64,000 nucleotides of DNA from Microbulbifer sp. A4B17 (GTDB lineage: Bacteria > Pseudomonadota > Gammaproteobacteria > Pseudomonadales > Cellvibrionaceae), in contig NZ_CP029064.1 of assembly GCF_003076275.1 (NCBI RefSeq), forward strand, positions 2,986,501-3,050,500, read 5' to 3'. The notes under the pieces were generated by a model. That model made no database searches, was not told the DNA's origin, and saw nothing but the letters and a program-made list of their open reading frames with translations. Of the stretch, positions 31,672 to 41,320 are shown in pieces (the stretch's first letter is position 1; each line of letters opens with the position of its first letter). Position numbers and translations under genes: made by a program.

Positions 31672-32296
31672 GTGAGCATCAATGCAATATCAAGATTTAT
31701 CGCAAACCAGCTCTCGTACCCTGAAGGGAAACCTGGTATCGATGTCGGTAATAAAATAAATATGCTCAACAAGATTATTACCAATCAAACCACTGAGAAA
31801 TTATGCCCACAAAAAGATGAGTCAATCTTCGAAATCGGACCAGGGAATGGATCTCTGTCACTGCCGATATTAAATAGCCTAGGTGATGACAGGCATTATC
31901 TGGGCATAAAAATATCAGAAATTGTGGCAGATGAAATTTAAAAAATCTTGACAAATAAGCACTGTACTGAGGAAGTAATTTATGGTGATTGTGTAGAAGT
32001 TCAGATTAATAGTGGAAGTGTTGACAGTGTTATAACATCCTCTACTTTATTGAGAACTTATCAATTCCCTTCAATCATATTAGTAATTGGTTCAAACCTG
32101 GAGGCCAGATAGCAATCAGGGTTCATCCTGATAAGTCACTCAAAAAATATCCTTTACCCAACTTAAATTTCATATACGCACTGCAAACGAAATAAAATCA
32201 CTCTTGAAAAGTGCAAGTTTTAATACTGTTGAGTCCTACTCTTTCGATAAAGAAATGGCCCCTTTGGAGATACCATCGTACCAGCTGATCCAGTGA
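31672..32296 (+). pseudogene. Class I SAM-dependent methyltransferase, decayed
   Basis: The first 89 codons from GTG encode the N-terminal part of a UbiE/COQ5-type methyltransferase, with the SAM-binding motif SIFEIGPGNGSLSLP. An in-frame TAA follows at about 31939. The same frame then goes on (KILTNKHCTEEVIYGD) to about 32034, where a base loss shifts it to a frame encoding LYFIENLSIPF and WFKPGGQIAIRVHP, the usual acidic and KPGG motifs. A further shift near 32190 leads to KSLLKSASFNTVES and a stop at 32296. At least three lesions, so no functional product is expected. Low GC relative to neighbours suggests acquired DNA. Confidence 0.8.
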
Positions 32297-32638
32297 TCAT
32301 CATGGGGAAAAACCCTGATTCAGGGTTAACAGGCATACGCGAATATAATGCCGAAACTTTTTAACTATAACTGAATAGACAATATACTTAAAAATTAGAT
32401 CTGTTGATTATAAAATATTGGATAGCCCCCCCTCAATTAGCTCCGCTTTCTTCTTCAAAAAGGTCTGTAGAAGTTGTCTTTTGGCGTCACTAAGGCAATA
32501 CAACCTTTCCAATATAAGAAGACTTACGCAGTAAGCATCAACCCCATGATTGCAACCTTGATCTTGTAGTTCCAGCCAGTGTGTTAATTGTGCGATACTC
32601 CCGCCCCAAAAGAAGTGTAAAGAAAACAGGGAAGGCCC
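32297..32638. other. Intergenic region upstream of the lipoprotein
   Basis: No supported gene. A minus-strand frame is open from about 32669 to 32408 but has no start codon. The promoter for the lipoprotein is presumably near 32580-32630, with AGGGAAGG as its ribosome site. Confidence 0.4.
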
Positions 32639-33190
32639 ATGACTAGATTCACAGTTATTCTGGCGGCAATTTTATTGGCTGGCTGTAGCTCAGTCACTCA
32701 TCTATCAGAAAAGACACCAGGAGAAGTCAGACAGGCGGTATCTATCCAGGCTAGTGAGCAAAATTCTGGTACCCAGTTCTCAGGGCCAAAAATGCAAGCA
32801 ACCACTGATGGCTCTGACTTAAACCTTTACTACTACAATCTCCGCGCCTTCGAACCAGTTGCCGATGCGCCCACCAGTTACCACCTGCAGGTCAACATCA
32901 CCTACCGCAGGGCGTGGCGTCACTACGAGTCCGCCGAGTTAAGTGGTGGACAGCCTGTAGAAACTGCCCCTATTGATAAAAATGTCCTTCAGTGTGTGAG
33001 TGGCAATGAATGTATGCTTGAAGAGATTCTGGATATCTCTCTCACCGAGGAACAAATACTGGCCTCAGTACGCAATCGGGATAAACTCAAACTTAAACTG
33101 AGAGCAAGGTCTGGGCACAGCTCCACCATTGAGGTTCCAGCCACCTATCTACTGGGATTCTACGCCGCAGTTATTAACTACGAGGGGTAA
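32639..33190 (+). CDS. Predicted lipoprotein of unknown function
   Basis: Protein of 183 residues with a lipoprotein signal peptide: MTRFTVILAAILLAGCSS, lipobox LAGC with the lipidated cysteine at 16. The mature part (about 168 residues) has beta-strand-like alternation and two cysteines in VLQCVSGNECML that may form a disulfide. Serine at +2 suggests outer-membrane sorting by the Lol rule. No family is recognised. It stands alone, converging with the epimerase-like gene; a GAGGGG/CCCCTC hairpin overlaps its stop and may help terminate it. Confidence 0.8.
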   Translation: MTRFTVILAAILLAGCSSVTHLSEKTPGEVRQAVSIQASEQNSGTQFSGPKMQATTDGSDLNLYYYNLRAFEPVADAPTSYHLQVNITYRRAWRHYESAELSGGQPVETAPIDKNVLQCVSGNECMLEEILDISLTEEQILASVRNRDKLKLKLRARSGHSSTIEVPATYLLGFYAAVINYEG

Positions 33191-33233
33191 AGCTCCCCTC
33201 TCTCGTTAATCAGTAGTCGCTAGATGATTCTGA

Positions 33234-34202
33234 CTAAGCGCTCTTTTGCTGGGATTCCTGGGCTTCAGCCTGGCAATATGCCTGCGCCGTAATGGCCAGG
33301 CCTTCACCTAAGGCCACAGGGGGAGCCCAGTCGAGCAACTCTTTGGTTTTGGTGATATCCACCTGCAATGAGCCGCACAAACGCTCGGCAATTGCCCCCT
33401 TCCCTATCAACTTTAGTGCGGTGGTGAGTACGAATTGGGGAACAGGCAGTAGTCGAGTATCACATCCCAAGGCATGGGATAGGCCGCGCAACAGGTCTGT
33501 TACCGATACATCCATATCATCAGATACAAGAAACACCTGATTAGCCGCATCCGGATGAGAAATACATACACAAATCAAGTCAATCAGGTTGCCAACAGCC
33601 ACCAGGCTTCGGCGATTATGAATTGCCCCAAGTGGCAGGGGAATTCCCTTTGTGAGCCAGCGTATCATCGATTGGAAGTTCGCTTTTACTCCCGGGCCAT
33701 AGACCAAAGGTGGGCGGATAATAACCACTTCCATTCCGGTAAACTCAGCCAGTTCAAGCAGCGCGTCTTCAGCCTCCTTCTTTGAAAGCCCATAGGGATC
33801 GGTGGGGTCACACTGCTCATCCGCATTAAATGGAGCACGGTTACTGGTAGACTCACCATTAACTTTGATGGAACTGAGATAAATAAAGCGTCTGACACCG
33901 GCTGAAGCCGCCTGCTGCGCCAGCTTAATAGTGCCCTCAACATTTACCCGGCGAAATTCGGCTAGAGGATTAGCGGAGGCCTCCTCCATCACATGGACAC
34001 GCGCAGCAGTGTGAATAACAGTATCTATATCTACTAATGCTCGGGCCCAATCGGTATTACTCGATAGATCAGCGATCTGAAAGCCACCTTCGATTTTGCG
34101 GCGATACACCGGCAGAACCTGATAACCTTCTTTACGAAGCTTAGGTAAGAGTGCCATTCCAACGAAACCACTGGCACCAGTTAGTAAAATACGTCCTTTC
34201 AA
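33234..34202 (-). CDS. NAD-dependent epimerase/dehydratase (extended SDR, nucleotide-sugar type)
   Basis: Extended short-chain dehydrogenase of 322 residues resembling UDP-hexose 4-epimerases and related O-antigen enzymes. The NAD loop LLTGASGFVGMALL is at the N-terminus; the catalytic serine is in YLSSIKVNGE, and YxxxK appears as PYGLSKKEAED. VIIRPPLVYGPGVK is the substrate-side signature. The product may be a sugar nucleotide for surface polysaccharide, but there are no polysaccharide genes next to it, so the substrate is open. Monocistronic. Confidence 0.87.
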   Translation of the reverse strand: MKGRILLTGASGFVGMALLPKLRKEGYQVLPVYRRKIEGGFQIADLSSNTDWARALVDIDTVIHTAARVHVMEEASANPLAEFRRVNVEGTIKLAQQAASAGVRRFIYLSSIKVNGESTSNRAPFNADEQCDPTDPYGLSKKEAEDALLELAEFTGMEVVIIRPPLVYGPGVKANFQSMIRWLTKGIPLPLGAIHNRRSLVAVGNLIDLICVCISHPDAANQVFLVSDDMDVSVTDLLRGLSHALGCDTRLLPVPQFVLTTALKLIGKGAIAERLCGSLQVDITKTKELLDWAPPVALGEGLAITAQAYCQAEAQESQQKSA

Positions 34203-34326
34203 AAGAGGGCCTATTTCTAGCTGCAGGATTCACCCTAGTTTACACGGGGCATTGCTGCGACACACCTTTCTCCCTGTGAAAATCTCAACAATTACCAGAC
34301 GGATATAACGAGTTATCGAATCGGTA

Positions 34327-34866
34327 CTAATTGCTTTGCTCTCGCTCCGTATCGCAGTAGCGTTCTTTGTCAGCTCTGGCATTTTTAAGCCAGGCCCTGA
34401 CATTTTCCAAAGCCCTCCCGTGGGGTGCCAGGGTCTCAGGTCTACCCCAACGAGCCTCCCAGGCTTCCCTGGCTTGCAAGCAAGCTATTGCTTGCCGATA
34501 TTTCCAGCTAGCCTCCTCACAGGGGGGCAGTCCTTGAGGCGACTTCCTATCACAGACCTGATGGTACTTCTTGTGCTCAAGCTTTTCTTGAAAATTCTTA
34601 GAGGTAGCACCCTCAAAATGGCGAATTGGGGGAGCTTGGGATTTTCTATCCAAGTAGCTTTGCCTATCTACAGCGCTATCCAAATAGAAGACTTGAAAAG
34701 ATACAACTCCTTGAAGCCTCCCATAACCATATTTATCGCCATCGACAAAGGTCGCATGTAAAGTGAGAGAATAGCTCGCAATAGACTGGGACGGCACAAC
34801 CAATAAGGCCGTCATTAGAGTTAGTAATACCCAAATTAGCCACTCTACCGAGAATCGTTTAGGCAT
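34327..34866 (-). CDS. Hypothetical exported or membrane-anchored protein
   Basis: I do not recognise this protein. From ATG 34866 (MPKRFSVEW) it has 179 residues; the frame is open for 21 further codons. Residues 9-30 are hydrophobic (LIWVLLTLMTALLVV) and end in SQSIAS, like a signal peptide. The mature part begins with a beta-rich segment (YSLTLHATFVDGDKYGYG) and continues as a basic, helical, charged region with two cysteines (QVCDRK...LPPCEEA) and a third pair near the end. A GGAGG lies 12 bases before the chosen ATG. No operon partners are obvious. Confidence 0.6.
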   Translation of the reverse strand: MPKRFSVEWLIWVLLTLMTALLVVPSQSIASYSLTLHATFVDGDKYGYGRLQGVVSFQVFYLDSAVDRQSYLDRKSQAPPIRHFEGATSKNFQEKLEHKKYHQVCDRKSPQGLPPCEEASWKYRQAIACLQAREAWEARWGRPETLAPHGRALENVRAWLKNARADKERYCDTEREQSN

Positions 34867-35007
34867 CGAAATATGGAGCCTCCGCAGAGTATCTGATTGG
34901 AACGACACAATAGAGCACTGCACAGTCAAATTAACAACACATAGAAGTTTAATAAAACACCTTGGGGCTCACAAATATACCTAAAGCCTTGACAATTCAG
35001 TACCGGA

Positions 35008-35897
35008 TTACTGTATCCAGAAAGTTAACGCTAAAGGTAAAATAAAAATGCTCATAAATGTTGAGAGAAATATAATACCGGATACCCTGGCCGAGTCCTG
35101 AGGACGATAAATAGATATCCAGAGATAAGTGCTGACAGCGCAAGGCATTAAAGATTGTAAGATAAGTACGCCGCGCATTGAGCCTGAAAAATTAAAAAGG
35201 TTTGTCAAGATAAGTGCGACCCCCCCTCCAAGAATCACATGCCCAAAAGCAAATATTAAACCAATTCTTGTGTCACTCAGCTTAATCTGGGCCAGACTGT
35301 GCCCCAGTGTCGGTAATATTAGAGGAATTGCCATACCGCCCAATATATTAAGGGGAAACATGACAGGCTTTGGCAAACTTATATTGAAAATTAATGCGAC
35401 TATAGAAAAAATAACACTGTAAATTGCCGGACTAAAAAGAATTTTCTCGGCTGACCAGCAGCCGGATGTTACCCCTGGGGCAACAACGAAGAAAAACACC
35501 ATCCCCACCACAACAAATGCGACCCCGTATAAAACTCCGGCATGACCAAATGCCAATGCACATATAGCCAGACCAGTATTGCCGGTATTATTCATACTTA
35601 AACAGGAGAAGTAAGTGCGTATATTCAATCGAAAGAGCGATAAAAAAAGGAGAGCTAGCGCTGACATTAAAGAATACATTAGAAAGGCAGCCAGTAACAC
35701 CCACAGGAATTTATCCAGTACTACCTTCTGACCCAGCATATAGTCCAAATTAAAGCTGGATAGCCAATATAGGCCATCAATTTGGATACCATTTTAGAAT
35801 TCAACTCTTGCTTGCTCGCTGCGAACAGGTATTCAACAAGAACACAGATAAATACGGGACCAATAACTTCAAATACGTTCTCAAACAGGGTCTTCAT
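35008..35897 (-). pseudogene. AEC-family transporter with a frameshift
   Basis: Auxin efflux carrier (AEC)-type permease. From the ATG at 35897 an N-terminal piece of about 49 residues (MKTLFENVFEVIGPVF ... LMAYIGYP) runs in one frame; near 35755 the frame shifts and the rest (LDYMLGQKVVLDKFLW to LALTFWIQ, 246 residues) continues in another. Joined by one added base, the protein would be about 296 residues with up to ten helices, near the family norm. The motif NNTGNTGLAICALAFG is typical. Either the gene is recently inactivated or the read has one lost base; the remainder has no other lesion. Confidence 0.75.
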
Positions 35898-36072
35898 CGA
35901 ACGTTAAAATCCCATTCATAGCAGAACTAAATTTTTGTGATTCATCAGCTGCCATTAGTATTAAATAGCAGCCACATATGTAAAAAAGATTCCACAAGAG
36001 TAACTAGATCACACTGGCAAGTTACAACCTCGTTGAAGTAGCTGAGATCCTTCCTTGAGGTTAAATATGCAC

Positions 36073-36351
36073 TTAAAGATTTAACTGCAGTTCTTTGAGA
36101 TTGAGTGTCGGGGTTATCCAAATTTCAGCATCAAAGGCAGCAAAGAACTTTTCATTGTAGGTCATTAGTTGGTCTTGACAATTTTCCTCAAAAACAAAAA
36201 GTGCTGCACGCCTGCCCTGCTCCAGAAAAAAGTAAGATGCCTCCGGGTTTGCAGAAGCAATAAAGTCATTCATTGCAACGGACATACTGTCATCAGCGAT
36301 GGACTTATTGCCGGCCTTTGCTGGTATCAAGACTTTCATTAGTAGACGCAT
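36073..36351 (-). CDS. Conserved-looking small hypothetical protein
   Basis: Protein of 92 residues (88 if it starts at the fifth codon, MKVLIPAKAGNKS). It alternates hydrophobic strands and helices: MKVLIPAKAG, a helical SVAMNDFIASANP, YFFLEQGRRAALFVFE and a final helix, reminiscent of small ferredoxin-like alpha/beta proteins. No name can be given. It has no membrane segment or signal peptide and lies alone between the AEC remnant and the efflux operon on the same strand. Confidence 0.6.
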   Translation of the reverse strand: MRLLMKVLIPAKAGNKSIADDSMSVAMNDFIASANPEASYFFLEQGRRAALFVFEENCQDQLMTYNEKFFAAFDAEIWITPTLNLKELQLNL

Positions 36352-36519
36352 TGGATCCTCTGGTGGTTTTCGGAGTTATAGGATCAAAACATAGACTTTT
36401 AGCCATCCTACTGCGCTGCATTGAATGACAATTCTGAAAGACCATCATGTTCAATTTATAACCTTAACTCAATGGAGAAAAGGTCTATGATCGCTTAATT
36501 AAACGACAACTAAATATCT

Positions 36520-39500
36520 TTAGGTCATCACAAAATCACTAGGATCATTATCATTCTTGGGTTTGCGCTCAACCCATTTGATCCATTTTAAATCCTCGAC
36601 CATAGTCGTATAAATCACCGGCACTAAGAATAAGGTTCCAAAAGTAGCCATAATCAATCCACCAATCTGCGCAAAACACAGGGGCCGCCACAGAGGTCCT
36701 CCGTGAATTGCCAATGGGATCAAAGCAAAGGTTGTCGCAGCAATAGTGATCAGGATGGGGCGTAATCTCAGTATGCCTGCATCAAGCAATGCCAGGCGTA
36801 ATGAGTCGCCGGCTTCATGGCGCACTTCTATAAAGTCAAATAGCACAATAATATGACTGACTATAACACCTATCAGGCTCACGATTCCCAAAAAGGCCAT
36901 AAAACCAAATGGTTGACCAGTAATAAATAGTGCGACAAGCGCACCCACCATACCTAGAGGAACAGTTGCGAAAACAACCAATGGTTTTACCAGACTACTA
37001 AACTGAAACACCAGAGCGAGAAAAATCGCACCGGAAGATACAGCCATAATCATAATAAGCTGAGAAAATCCATGCTGAGTGCTTGCTGCATCACCTGATA
37101 TTTGCAATTGATACCCAGAAGGAAGCGTATCGGAAAACTTTTTCAATTCATTTTTTACACCCGCCATTATGTCAGATGAAATAAATCCCGAGTAAGGAAA
37201 TGCATACACTGTAACGGTACGGAATTTTTCCAACCGATAAATACGTTCGGTAGAGAAATCAATCGAGGTGTTCGCCACTTGCCTAAGCGGTATATGAATA
37301 TCACTATCAGCTGCAAAAATATAGAGGTTATTAACATCCTGTAACTGTCCTCTCTCGGCCAAACGAAGCTGGGCAACAATAGGGATCTCTTTATCCCCCT
37401 GCCGCAGGGTATCTACCGTTGTGCCACTAAAGCCAGATGATGACGCAAGAGCAATATCAGAATTAGTCACACCCGACATACTGGCCCTGTCTTCTTGCAC
37501 ATTCATATTTAATACAAGACTTTTCTCTCCCCAGTCGCTACGAACTACTCGTGCATAAGGCGACCGTTCTACAATATCTCTAACTCTCTCAGTATACTCA
37601 CGCAATTGAGCAATATCTTCCTCCTCTTTTTCAGAACCCACTGCTACGCGTCCAGAAATCCTAATGGCAAATGGGTATTCAACGGTACTTGTTTGAAGTT
37701 CTCGCACATCTATTCCTGCGCCTGGAATACGCTCAGAAAGTTCCCTCTGAATAATAGGAACAAGAATTGGGGTCAAATATTTATCACTAAGTCGAACTAT
37801 AATTTGACCATAATTTGGCTGTTTTTGTTGCGGATTAGCTGTATACCAAAAGCGCGGTGCGCCTCCTCCCAAAGTACTACTAATAGCCTCCAGAATTGGC
37901 TTTTTACTATTTTTGTAATGTGTATTCTGATATTTCTCAATGGTCTCTATGATCACTTCTTCAGCAATTTTGGCAACATTATCCGTTGCATTGATACTGG
38001 CATCATTTTTCAACCAAACATCTGCATAAAACAGGTACTGTACATCCGCGGGGAAAAATGCATTTTTCAGCTGACTTTTTATCACAACTCCCAGTACAAG
38101 TAATCCTAAGGCAATTAACAGTACAACCTTTTTATTACTGATTGCCCAATCAGCAGCGCGATAATAGCGGCCAGTAAGTCCCTCTTTTCGCCTTACATCT
38201 AAACTTTTTTCCTCTCGCTCAGGAGGTCGCAACAGTGCATTTCCAAGAAACGGAATAAATGTCATTGAAACTATACGCGATGCCACTAGTGCACAAACCA
38301 TGACGACAGGAAGGCTATGTAGAAAGTCGCCTTGATTGCCTGTCAACAATAAGAATGGTAGATACGCAACAATATTAGTTAGTGTTGCGAAAAAAATTGC
38401 CTTGGCCAGTAAAGTCGGCCCTAACCAGGCCGACACTATAGATGGCCTTCCCGAAGCCATTTGCCTCTTAATTGCATCACTGGCAACAACTGGGTCATCG
38501 ACCAACAAGCCCAAAGCGATAATCAATGCAGCAATGGAAACCTGCTGAATCTCTATACCCATCAGCTGCATAAAGCCAAAAGTCATAGTTAAAGTAACAG
38601 GAATAGAAATCATTAAAAGTACTGCAGATCTCCAATCGGAGAAACCGATAAAAGCAATAATTACTACGAGAATAATTGCTTCTATCAATGCCTCTAAAAA
38701 CAGGCTTACACTTTCTCGCACTTGACGAGGTTGATCCGATATCCGCTCTATTATTAAATCTTCTGGTAAATCAACTCTAACTTGATCAAGAACCTTACTC
38801 ACATCCCGACCAAGCTTGCCAATTTGCTTACCATCCAGCATTTGTACAGATAGGTTGACACTGCGATTTCTCTGCCACCGCCCATATTCATCCTTACTTA
38901 CATAATAATTCAACAAGGGGGGCGGCGTTTGATACCCCAAAATAACATCAACGATACCACGCAAATAGACCGGCGTGCCCTCTTTACTAAGCGCCACCGG
39001 CATCTCAGCAATTTCTTCATAATTCTCAAATTCGCCACTAGGCATAATTGCAACGCCCATATCATCAGCAATAATTGTACCTCCGGGGATCGTTGTATTT
39101 CGGGCATTTAAAATGGGGGCTATCATGTCCGGTCGCAATCCATAGGATGCCAATCTCTCTTGGGAATAGATCAGCTTTACTTCCTGGGTAAGTACGCCAG
39201 TCCGCAAAACCCGTTTTACTTCAGAAATAGCTCTGATGTTCGTAGCAATAAGGTCAGAGAAGTCATCTAATTGCCGGTAACTATATTTCGAGCCAGCGAC
39301 CTTCATTAAATGGTCTCGAGTGTTGGCAAGATCACGAACGACAAAGGGCTTCCAGGCATCAGGAAAAAAGCGTTGTGCGCTCAATTTATCAGACAAATAC
39401 CGGTTTGTTGCTTTGAGTATTTCACTGTTACTTCTCTCTGATGAAAAATCCAAGCCCAGATAGCCAGAACCATTTAACACTTCAAAATCAGTTCCATATC

Positions 39501-40200
39501 CCTCTGATTCCAACCAGTTTGCGAAAATCCACAGGCCTGTTGAGGAATAGGTGCTTACCAACGAAAGAGGTAAAGCTACAACAATACTAACTCGATCTTT
39601 ACCATTGGCCATCTGCTCACGGATTTCAGAAATACCTCCCCGGATATCCTGGGCACGCAAAGTGATTTCAGTTGGGCCAGCGCGGGGGCTGGCAATAGCT
39701 AGTAATACAGCCGCCGTATCTCCAAACTCAGAGTTCAAGGATACTTTACTTGCCCCTGTAGGAAGCTGTTTTTGTACATCAATTAACTTGAGATTTATGT
39801 CATTGAATGCTTTGGTAACATCTGTTTTCGGCGCAAGTTGTGCTTGCACCAAAGATACACCGTTTAATGTCATAGATTTTATTGAAAAGGTTCTTGGGTC
39901 AGGCTCATGCAGATACTCACTCTGGGCAATAGCTTCCTCAACTTGACGCGTCACCAACTCTTCAACACTCATTGCATCCTGCCCCGGCCATTGAGTCGTG
40001 GCCACAGCTATACGAACAGGGATATTGGGATCTTTACTTTTGGGCATAAACAGGTAGGAAACTACCCCCCAGACTAAAATCGTCACGAGGAGTGCACTTG
40101 AAATACTTGGGTTATCTACAAAAAAACGGGCGGTATTGAACCGGTGGTGGCTTTCGGCCTCCGCGATTTCCGCACGTTTTTTTTCCTGTTGATCTGCCAT
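36520..40200 (-). CDS. RND efflux permease with enlarged periplasmic region
   Basis: Inner-membrane proton-driven efflux pump of the RND superfamily, 1226 residues from ATG 40200 (MADQQEKKR; a TTG seven codons earlier is possible). Twelve helices in the 1+5, 1+5 arrangement are evident. The proton-relay aspartate pair in helix 4 is intact (IALGLLVDDPVVASD), and the late helices carry GFMAFLGIVSLIGVIVSH. It is about 180 residues longer than AcrB; about 130 of these lie at residues 173-305, in the first periplasmic loop between AVLLAIASP and YRQLDDFSDL, where pore-domain subunits normally continue directly. It is the last gene of the TolC-MFP-RND operon and its start lies 10 bases after the MFP stop. 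Substrates unknown. Confidence 0.93.
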   Translation of the reverse strand: MADQQEKKRAEIAEAESHHRFNTARFFVDNPSISSALLVTILVWGVVSYLFMPKSKDPNIPVRIAVATTQWPGQDAMSVEELVTRQVEEAIAQSEYLHEPDPRTFSIKSMTLNGVSLVQAQLAPKTDVTKAFNDINLKLIDVQKQLPTGASKVSLNSEFGDTAAVLLAIASPRAGPTEITLRAQDIRGGISEIREQMANGKDRVSIVVALPLSLVSTYSSTGLWIFANWLESEGYGTDFEVLNGSGYLGLDFSSERSNSEILKATNRYLSDKLSAQRFFPDAWKPFVVRDLANTRDHLMKVAGSKYSYRQLDDFSDLIATNIRAISEVKRVLRTGVLTQEVKLIYSQERLASYGLRPDMIAPILNARNTTIPGGTIIADDMGVAIMPSGEFENYEEIAEMPVALSKEGTPVYLRGIVDVILGYQTPPPLLNYYVSKDEYGRWQRNRSVNLSVQMLDGKQIGKLGRDVSKVLDQVRVDLPEDLIIERISDQPRQVRESVSLFLEALIEAIILVVIIAFIGFSDWRSAVLLMISIPVTLTMTFGFMQLMGIEIQQVSIAALIIALGLLVDDPVVASDAIKRQMASGRPSIVSAWLGPTLLAKAIFFATLTNIVAYLPFLLLTGNQGDFLHSLPVVMVCALVASRIVSMTFIPFLGNALLRPPEREEKSLDVRRKEGLTGRYYRAADWAISNKKVVLLIALGLLVLGVVIKSQLKNAFFPADVQYLFYADVWLKNDASINATDNVAKIAEEVIIETIEKYQNTHYKNSKKPILEAISSTLGGGAPRFWYTANPQQKQPNYGQIIVRLSDKYLTPILVPIIQRELSERIPGAGIDVRELQTSTVEYPFAIRISGRVAVGSEKEEEDIAQLREYTERVRDIVERSPYARVVRSDWGEKSLVLNMNVQEDRASMSGVTNSDIALASSSGFSGTTVDTLRQGDKEIPIVAQLRLAERGQLQDVNNLYIFAADSDIHIPLRQVANTSIDFSTERIYRLEKFRTVTVYAFPYSGFISSDIMAGVKNELKKFSDTLPSGYQLQISGDAASTQHGFSQLIMIMAVSSGAIFLALVFQFSSLVKPLVVFATVPLGMVGALVALFITGQPFGFMAFLGIVSLIGVIVSHIIVLFDFIEVRHEAGDSLRLALLDAGILRLRPILITIAATTFALIPLAIHGGPLWRPLCFAQIGGLIMATFGTLFLVPVIYTTMVEDLKWIKWVERKPKNDNDPSDFVMT

Positions 40201-40210
40201 TCCTTTGCCC

Positions 40211-41317
40211 TCATGGCACAACGATTACAGCTTCCCCATCCCTGAGAAGAGCGGCACCGGTAGTGACAACCTCTTCCCCTTTAGTTAGACCCTGAATAAT
40301 TACAATGTTATTCCCCACTACTCGACCTGGTAAAACATTCCTTAATTTTGCCCTCAAGGTCTTTCCATCTCGCACCAGAACAAATACGGCGAATCCTTTT
40401 TTATTGTCCGGCTGGGCAACGAGGCACGAAAGGGGGATTACTACGCGGTTCGGCGGTATCTTTATTTTATCCACGGCCAGAGACATGATCATGCCTACCC
40501 GAAGCTGAGCTTTAGGATTATCAACAGTGACGCTAATTGCAAATACCCGGGTACGAGGGTCAGCCATGGGTGAAACTTCTGTAACCATTCCCTTGTAAAT
40601 TATGTCAGGCAATGATTCCGTACGTAGCGATACCACGCTACCCAGGGGAACATAACTAAGCGCTAAGTCAGGTACAGAAAATACAACTTTTACTCGTGAA
40701 ATATCCGCGACAACATAACCAACCGCTTGGGAATGAACCAATGTACCAATTTCTATCTTGCGCTGTAGAATGATTCCTGTAAGGGGTGAGTGAAGTACTG
40801 TATCCCTTAACTCCTCTTCTGCACGATCCAAGTGCGCTTTGGTTCCAACCACTGCGGCTTGGGCGATTTCATACTCTTCCCGAGCAGCGTCATAATCCGG
40901 CGCAGTAATACTGGCTGTAGCAAATAATGCAGTTGCCCGCTTATAATCGAGGTCTGCTTTTCGTCGTTCTGCCTCTGCCTTACTAACATTAGCCGCGGCC
41001 TCTACGACACGATCGCGGTATTGTTCATCATCAATTTTTGCTAGAACTTCACCCCTTTTGACATAGTCCCCTCCATGCAATAATCGTGTTCGCCCCAAAG
41101 CCTTGCGTTCAGGTATAAATCGAACATAGCCTTCCGTGCGAAATGCCACATCAACCTGGGTATAAGGATTTACTACGGCAGAATAAGGATATCCCACGGC
41201 TGCACTTTCAGTGTGTGCGACAAATACTTCTACAGGGGTGGGCTTTTTTTCAGGTGGCTTGCGGTGGCAACCTACTAGAATAATTATCAGAATGAGACAA
41301 AGGCTGATACAGCGCAT
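40211..41317 (-). CDS. RND periplasmic adaptor (membrane fusion) lipoprotein
   Basis: Adaptor linking the RND pump to the outer-membrane channel, 368 residues. The signal peptide ends in a lipobox (IIILVGCHRK), so it is lipid-anchored to the inner membrane. A beta-barrel/lipoyl half (VDVAFRTEGYVRFI, LHGGDYVKRGEVLAKIDD), a coiled-coil hairpin from about 105 to 165, and the second lipoyl half (LHSPLTGIILQRKIEIGTLV) follow in order. It is 3 bases downstream of the TolC-like gene and 10 bases upstream of the pump, so all three form one operon. Confidence 0.94.
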   Translation of the reverse strand: MRCISLCLILIIILVGCHRKPPEKKPTPVEVFVAHTESAAVGYPYSAVVNPYTQVDVAFRTEGYVRFIPERKALGRTRLLHGGDYVKRGEVLAKIDDEQYRDRVVEAAANVSKAEAERRKADLDYKRATALFATASITAPDYDAAREEYEIAQAAVVGTKAHLDRAEEELRDTVLHSPLTGIILQRKIEIGTLVHSQAVGYVVADISRVKVVFSVPDLALSYVPLGSVVSLRTESLPDIIYKGMVTEVSPMADPRTRVFAISVTVDNPKAQLRVGMIMSLAVDKIKIPPNRVVIPLSCLVAQPDNKKGFAVFVLVRDGKTLRAKLRNVLPGRVVGNNIVIIQGLTKGEEVVTTGAALLRDGEAVIVVP

Positions 41318-41320
41318 CTA

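Noticed and set aside
28331..32640. A complete integrated element at tRNA-Ser
   Set aside because: No integrase gene and no duplicated tRNA 3' end was seen; only decayed genes remain.
32408..32669. Minus-strand open stretch of about 87 codons that looks protein-like (HWLELQDQGCNHG)
   Set aside because: It has no start codon and runs antisense into the lipoprotein gene. Might be a remnant, but not supportable.
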